From Planctomycetota bacterium (GTDB lineage: Bacteria; Planctomycetota; Planctomycetia; Pirellulales; Lacipirellulaceae): a stretch of DNA of 6,216 bases. The notes beneath the pieces were generated by a model. That model was not told the origin of the DNA. It saw only the letters and a list, made by a program, of their open reading frames with translations, and searched no databases. This document shows, one piece after another, positions 3,893-6,216 of this stretch (the first letter of the stretch is position 1; each line of letters starts with the position of its first letter). A program made the translations under genes and the position numbers. The stretch spans positions 1 through 6,216 of the forward strand of contig JAJDEE010000055.1 in assembly GCA_029259975.1 (NCBI GenBank), read 5' to 3'.

Positions 3893-5584
3893 ATGGCTAG
3901 CTTAAAAGTGCTGAAAGGCAATGAGCCGGGGCGACTGTTCGAGCTTGAGGGCGAACGATGGGTTTTGGGACGAAGTCCCGACTGTGATGTTGTGCTTGAT
4001 GTGGCAGCGATTAGTCGCAGGCATGTCATTCTTAGTGAAGAGGCAGGCGGATTTTTTGTGCAAGATTTGGGGAGCCGAAACGGAACCTATATCAATGATC
4101 AGCGAGTTGCTGATCGGGCTCCACTCCGCCACGGCGACCAAATGCTCATTTGTGACTTGCTGTTTGAGTTCTGCAATCCGCCGACCGATTTGCTCGGAGG
4201 AGCAGTTCCCGATGGATCGTCGTTGTTGGGCGTTTTGGTTGGTGGCGCTGATTCTGCTTCGGATGACGACACTTCAACGATCATGGCTACAGTCGACGTC
4301 AGCCAAGGTGCCAAGTCGGGCTGGGCGATTTCTTCTGCCAAGCCTGAAGCACAATTGACGGCGCTGATCGAGATCTCCAACAATCTGGGAAGTACTTTGT
4401 CGGTCAAGGAGATTCTGCCTAAGTTGCTCGACAGCTTGTTCAAAATTTTTGTGCAGGCAGACCGCGGTTTCGTGGTTATGCGTCCCCAGCCTGACGCGCC
4501 GCTGGTGCCCGTTGCGTCCAAGGCACGCCGTCCTGGAGACGAGGACAACATGCGGGTTAGTCGCACGATCGTCGAGCAGGCGATGGAAGGAAAACAGGCA
4601 ATATTGTCGGCCGACGCTTCGACTGACGAGCGATTTAGCATGGCGCAGAGTATTGCCGACTTTCAAATTCGCTCGTTGATTTGTGCGCCGTTGATTTCCA
4701 ATGATGGCGCGCCGCTCGGCGTGATTCAAATCGACACACGCAACCAGCTGAGCCGGTTCACCGATCAAGACTTGCAGGTGTTGGCCGGCGTGGCAAACCA
4801 AGCTTCCATTGCGATGGACAATGCTCGACTGCACGAAGATGCGGTCAAGCAGCGGGCCTTGCAGCGCGACTTAGAAGTCGCCAACCAGATGCAACATGCG
4901 TTGCTGCCGAGCAAGTCTCCGCAGGTGCCGGGATACCACTTTTTCGAATTTTACGAATCGGCATATTTAGTAGGCGGCGACTACTACGATTATGTGATGT
5001 TGCCGGAGGATCGGTTTGCTGTGATCGTTGGCGACGTGGCTGGCAAGGGAGTCTCCGCAGCGATCTTGATGGCTAAACTATCGGGGGATGTGCGATTTTG
5101 GCTAGCGCGCGAACCCGATGCCGCCAAGGCGATGGGCGAAATTAATGCGAGCTTTTCTAGTCACGGTTGGGACGATCGTTTTGTGACGATGGTGATCGCG
5201 GTCGTTGATCCGCGTAGCCATACGCTTACGCTTGTCAATGCTGGGCATATGCCCCCGATGCTACGCGATACAAATGGCAACGTGATCGAAATCGGTGGCG
5301 ACCAAGCTGGTTTGCCTGTCGGTGTGATCGACGACTACGTGTTTGAATCGTACCAACGAGAACTCGAGCCGGGCGATTTTGTCACTATCTTTACCGACGG
5401 CTTCAGCGAGGCGATGAATTCGCGACGCGATCTTTATAGCATCGAAAAACTAGCCGAAGTGATCGGGAACAACGAGATTGGACCGCACGACCTGGGACAG
5501 CATGTCTTAAACGACGTCCGTCGCTTCGCCGGCGATTTTCCGCAAAGCGACGACATGTGCCTAGTTTGCTTCGGTCGAGACTAG
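3893..5584 (+). CDS. FHA-GAF-SpoIIE/PP2C-type protein serine phosphatase
   Basis: A soluble signalling protein of 563 aa with three modules. Residues 1-95 are an FHA phosphothreonine-binding domain with all signature blocks: GRSPDCDV (26-33), SRRHV (41-45) and LGSRNGTYIN (59-68). About 100-150 is a flexible acidic linker containing DDDTSTIM (124-131). About 155-312 is a GAF sensor domain. About 313-335 is a short helical connector, then a SpoIIE/RsbU-type PP2C domain to the end. The metal-binding aspartates are present: D363 (GGDYYD), D381 (GDVAGKG), D502 (FTDGFSEA), and D553/D554 (QSDDM); NAGHMPP (449-455) is also intact. There are no membrane segments, so it should be cytoplasmic. By family it would dephosphorylate an anti-anti-sigma-like or other phosphoserine target, with FHA docking on a Thr-phosphorylated partner and GAF sensing a small ligand; partner and ligand are inferred and not encoded nearby. 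An in-frame TAG at 3878-3880 makes ATG 3893 the only possible start. No Shine-Dalgarno is evident. Confidence 0.94.
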   Translation: MASLKVLKGNEPGRLFELEGERWVLGRSPDCDVVLDVAAISRRHVILSEEAGGFFVQDLGSRNGTYINDQRVADRAPLRHGDQMLICDLLFEFCNPPTDLLGGAVPDGSSLLGVLVGGADSASDDDTSTIMATVDVSQGAKSGWAISSAKPEAQLTALIEISNNLGSTLSVKEILPKLLDSLFKIFVQADRGFVVMRPQPDAPLVPVASKARRPGDEDNMRVSRTIVEQAMEGKQAILSADASTDERFSMAQSIADFQIRSLICAPLISNDGAPLGVIQIDTRNQLSRFTDQDLQVLAGVANQASIAMDNARLHEDAVKQRALQRDLEVANQMQHALLPSKSPQVPGYHFFEFYESAYLVGGDYYDYVMLPEDRFAVIVGDVAGKGVSAAILMAKLSGDVRFWLAREPDAAKAMGEINASFSSHGWDDRFVTMVIAVVDPRSHTLTLVNAGHMPPMLRDTNGNVIEIGGDQAGLPVGVIDDYVFESYQRELEPGDFVTIFTDGFSEAMNSRRDLYSIEKLAEVIGNNEIGPHDLGQHVLNDVRRFAGDFPQSDDMCLVCFGRD

Positions 5585-5600
5585 GTGCCACTACGGACCG

Positions 5601-5846
5601 CTAAGGCCAACTAACTTGCAGTTGGTTTTCGATAGTATCGACACCGTCGATGCGGCGTACTAGTTCTTGGGCCATCTGCTTTTGGTAGAACGAGCCGACG
5701 GTTCCTTCGAGACGGACGTTACCGCCAGTCGTTTCGATCTGAACCTGTCGTGGCGAGAGAAAATGACTTTTTTTGAGAGCGCCCCGCACCTGATCAATAA
5801 GAGAGGGATCTTGTGTTGGCGAGACCGCGAGAGTGGCTTCCATCAT
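5601..5846 (-). CDS. Small BON-domain protein
   Basis: An 81-residue protein consisting almost entirely of one BON domain (about residues 12-80). The pattern is a helix with IDQVRGALKKS, a strand VQIETTGGNVRLEGTV, the helix FYQKQMAQELVRRI, then GVDTIENQLQV, which has the conserved glycine after the first strand and the G-V-x-x-I-x-N-x-L-x-V ending. BON domains bind phospholipid or other surfaces and occur in osmotically inducible periplasmic proteins, but this one has no signal peptide or lipobox, so it is predicted to be cytoplasmic. Translation can begin at either of two adjacent ATGs (5844-5846 or 5841-5843); an in-frame TAA 9 bases upstream rules out an earlier start. It is convergent with the phosphatase gene, 16 bases apart, and no operon partner is seen. 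The precise role is unknown. Confidence 0.85.
   Translation of the reverse strand: MMEATLAVSPTQDPSLIDQVRGALKKSHFLSPRQVQIETTGGNVRLEGTVGSFYQKQMAQELVRRIDGVDTIENQLQVSWP
5603..5630 (+). terminator. Terminator-like hairpin after the phosphatase gene
   Basis: CCAACT (5607-5612) pairs with AGTTGG (5620-5625) around a seven-base loop and is followed directly by TTTTC. G-U and A-U pairs can lengthen the stem to 10 bp (5603-5629). It begins 18 bases after the phosphatase stop. It lies within the last codons of the convergent BON gene, so its bases also encode that protein's C-terminus. The U-run is short. Confidence 0.4.
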
Positions 5847-5979
5847 AAGAATTCTTTACCGCTGGGAGTTTACTAGGGAGGGCGATGCTTCAGGGGAGAC
5901 AGGGCACTCAGCGGGAAAACTGCGGGCTTTGAGATAGGGACAAAGCACATGTGACCTGAAACAGTATCGGCCACGAATT

Positions 5980-6007
5980 TGTATAAACCCTTTCTCTGAG
6001 CGGCCAA
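5980..6007 (-). promoter_or_regulatory. Weak promoter candidate for the BON gene
   Basis: On the minus strand, TTGGCC (6002-6007, four of six) and TATACA (5980-5985, four of six) are separated by 16 bases. It would give a leader of about 130 bases before the BON start codon, which is long, and I found nothing better closer in. Tentative. Confidence 0.22.
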
Positions 6008-6115
6008 CGATCGGGAAAAACTAAAAAAATTGACCGGTCGTGCGGAGTCTGCGGGTTGGACGCCAAGGAAGGTGCCGGTGAACGAAGATTTTCTGTGTGA
6101 CATTCACGATGGCGA

Positions 6116-6125
6116 TCACCGGTGA
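6116..6125. promoter_or_regulatory. 10-bp perfect palindrome TCACCGGTGA
   Basis: TCACCGGTGA is fully self-complementary and could be a binding site for a dimeric regulator. It lies about 20 bases left of the hairpin at 6146-6170. The half-site GCCGGTGA recurs imperfectly at 6074-6081. No regulator or target gene can be named from this window. Confidence 0.25.
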
Positions 6126-6145
6126 CAATCGGCCGGTTTTACCAC

Positions 6146-6170
6146 TCTCGGCGAACCGCTTGCGCCGAGA
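6146..6170. repeat. 8-bp perfect stem-loop near the right edge
   Basis: TCTCGGCG (6146-6153) pairs with CGCCGAGA (6163-6170) around a nine-base loop, AACCGCTTG. Outer bases ATCGG (6128-6132) and CCGAT (6179-6183) can also pair, giving a two-part structure of about 56 bases. No T-run follows on either strand, so it is not a typical intrinsic terminator; a leader structure of a gene beginning to the right is possible. Confidence 0.35.
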
Positions 6171-6216
6171 AGCCATTACCGATCGGCTCGCTGGGTCCAA
6201 ATCTCGCTAATAAGGC

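Larger units (their letters stand above)
5847..6216. other. Right-edge intergenic region, no convincing gene
   Basis: A 76-codon minus-strand frame at 5873-6103 has no recognisable motif and crosses the promoter candidate, so I do not call it. Visible elements are the palindrome CACATGTG (5946-5953), an A-rich patch (6015-6028), GACCGGTC (6032-6039), and the palindrome and hairpin listed separately at 6116-6170. The next gene probably lies beyond the window. Confidence 0.5.

Noticed and set aside
4099..4834. Two long minus-strand frames (180 and 186 codons) opposite the phosphatase gene
   Set aside because: They mirror the strongly supported FHA-GAF-PP2C gene and their translations match no family.
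5873..6103. 76-codon minus-strand frame upstream of the BON gene
   Set aside because: No motif, and it crosses the A-rich patch and the promoter candidate of the BON gene.

Overview
The window looks like a piece of a planctomycete chromosome, most likely of the Pirellulaceae/Rhodopirellula type. The grounds are a secreted CxPxR sulfatase (a family greatly expanded there), a soluble FHA-GAF-PP2C protein, a lone BON-domain protein, a degraded tyrosine recombinase whose C-terminal signature resembles planctomycete phage integrases as I recall them, moderate GC, long intergenic stretches and weak Shine-Dalgarno signals. The lineage is an inference, since no rRNA or other marker gene is present.

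Layout. Positions 1-1003 hold no convincing protein gene. This stretch is rich in inverted repeats: a 16-bp perfect palindrome, an ACACAGAGGCACAGAG-type intergenic repeat, a nested inverted-repeat block bracketed by a 12-bp direct repeat, and two interlocked inverted repeats that could form a pseudoknot. A good sigma70-type promoter follows, then a tRNA with a CAT anticodon (1004-1077). The C-terminal stub of a tyrosine recombinase lies on the minus strand with its stop codon 6 bp beyond the tRNA 3' end, which is what remains when an element that integrated at the tRNA gene decays. A second promoter-like pair and a leader hairpin then precede a complete exported sulfatase gene (1560-3146).

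Positions 3147-3892 are largely non-coding or degraded: an IS3-type terminal sequence, a minus-strand reading frame with coding-like composition but no start codon, and otherwise nothing recognisable. A complete FHA-GAF-SpoIIE/PP2C phosphatase gene (3893-5584) follows. It is convergent with a small BON-domain gene on the minus strand (5601-5846), with a terminator-like hairpin lying inside the 3' end of the BON gene. The right edge (5847-6216) holds no convincing gene, but has a weak promoter candidate for the BON gene and two palindromic elements.

The genes do not form an operon. The sulfatase acts outside the cytoplasm on sulfated carbohydrate. The FHA-GAF-PP2C protein is a cytoplasmic signalling protein, probably linking Ser/Thr phosphorylation to a downstream switch. 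The tRNA is housekeeping. No complete undescribed multi-gene system is visible. The items most worth a second look are the recombinase scar at the tRNA, the operator-like palindrome, the interlocked inverted repeats upstream of the tRNA, and a possible self-binding phospho-threonine motif next to the FHA domain.
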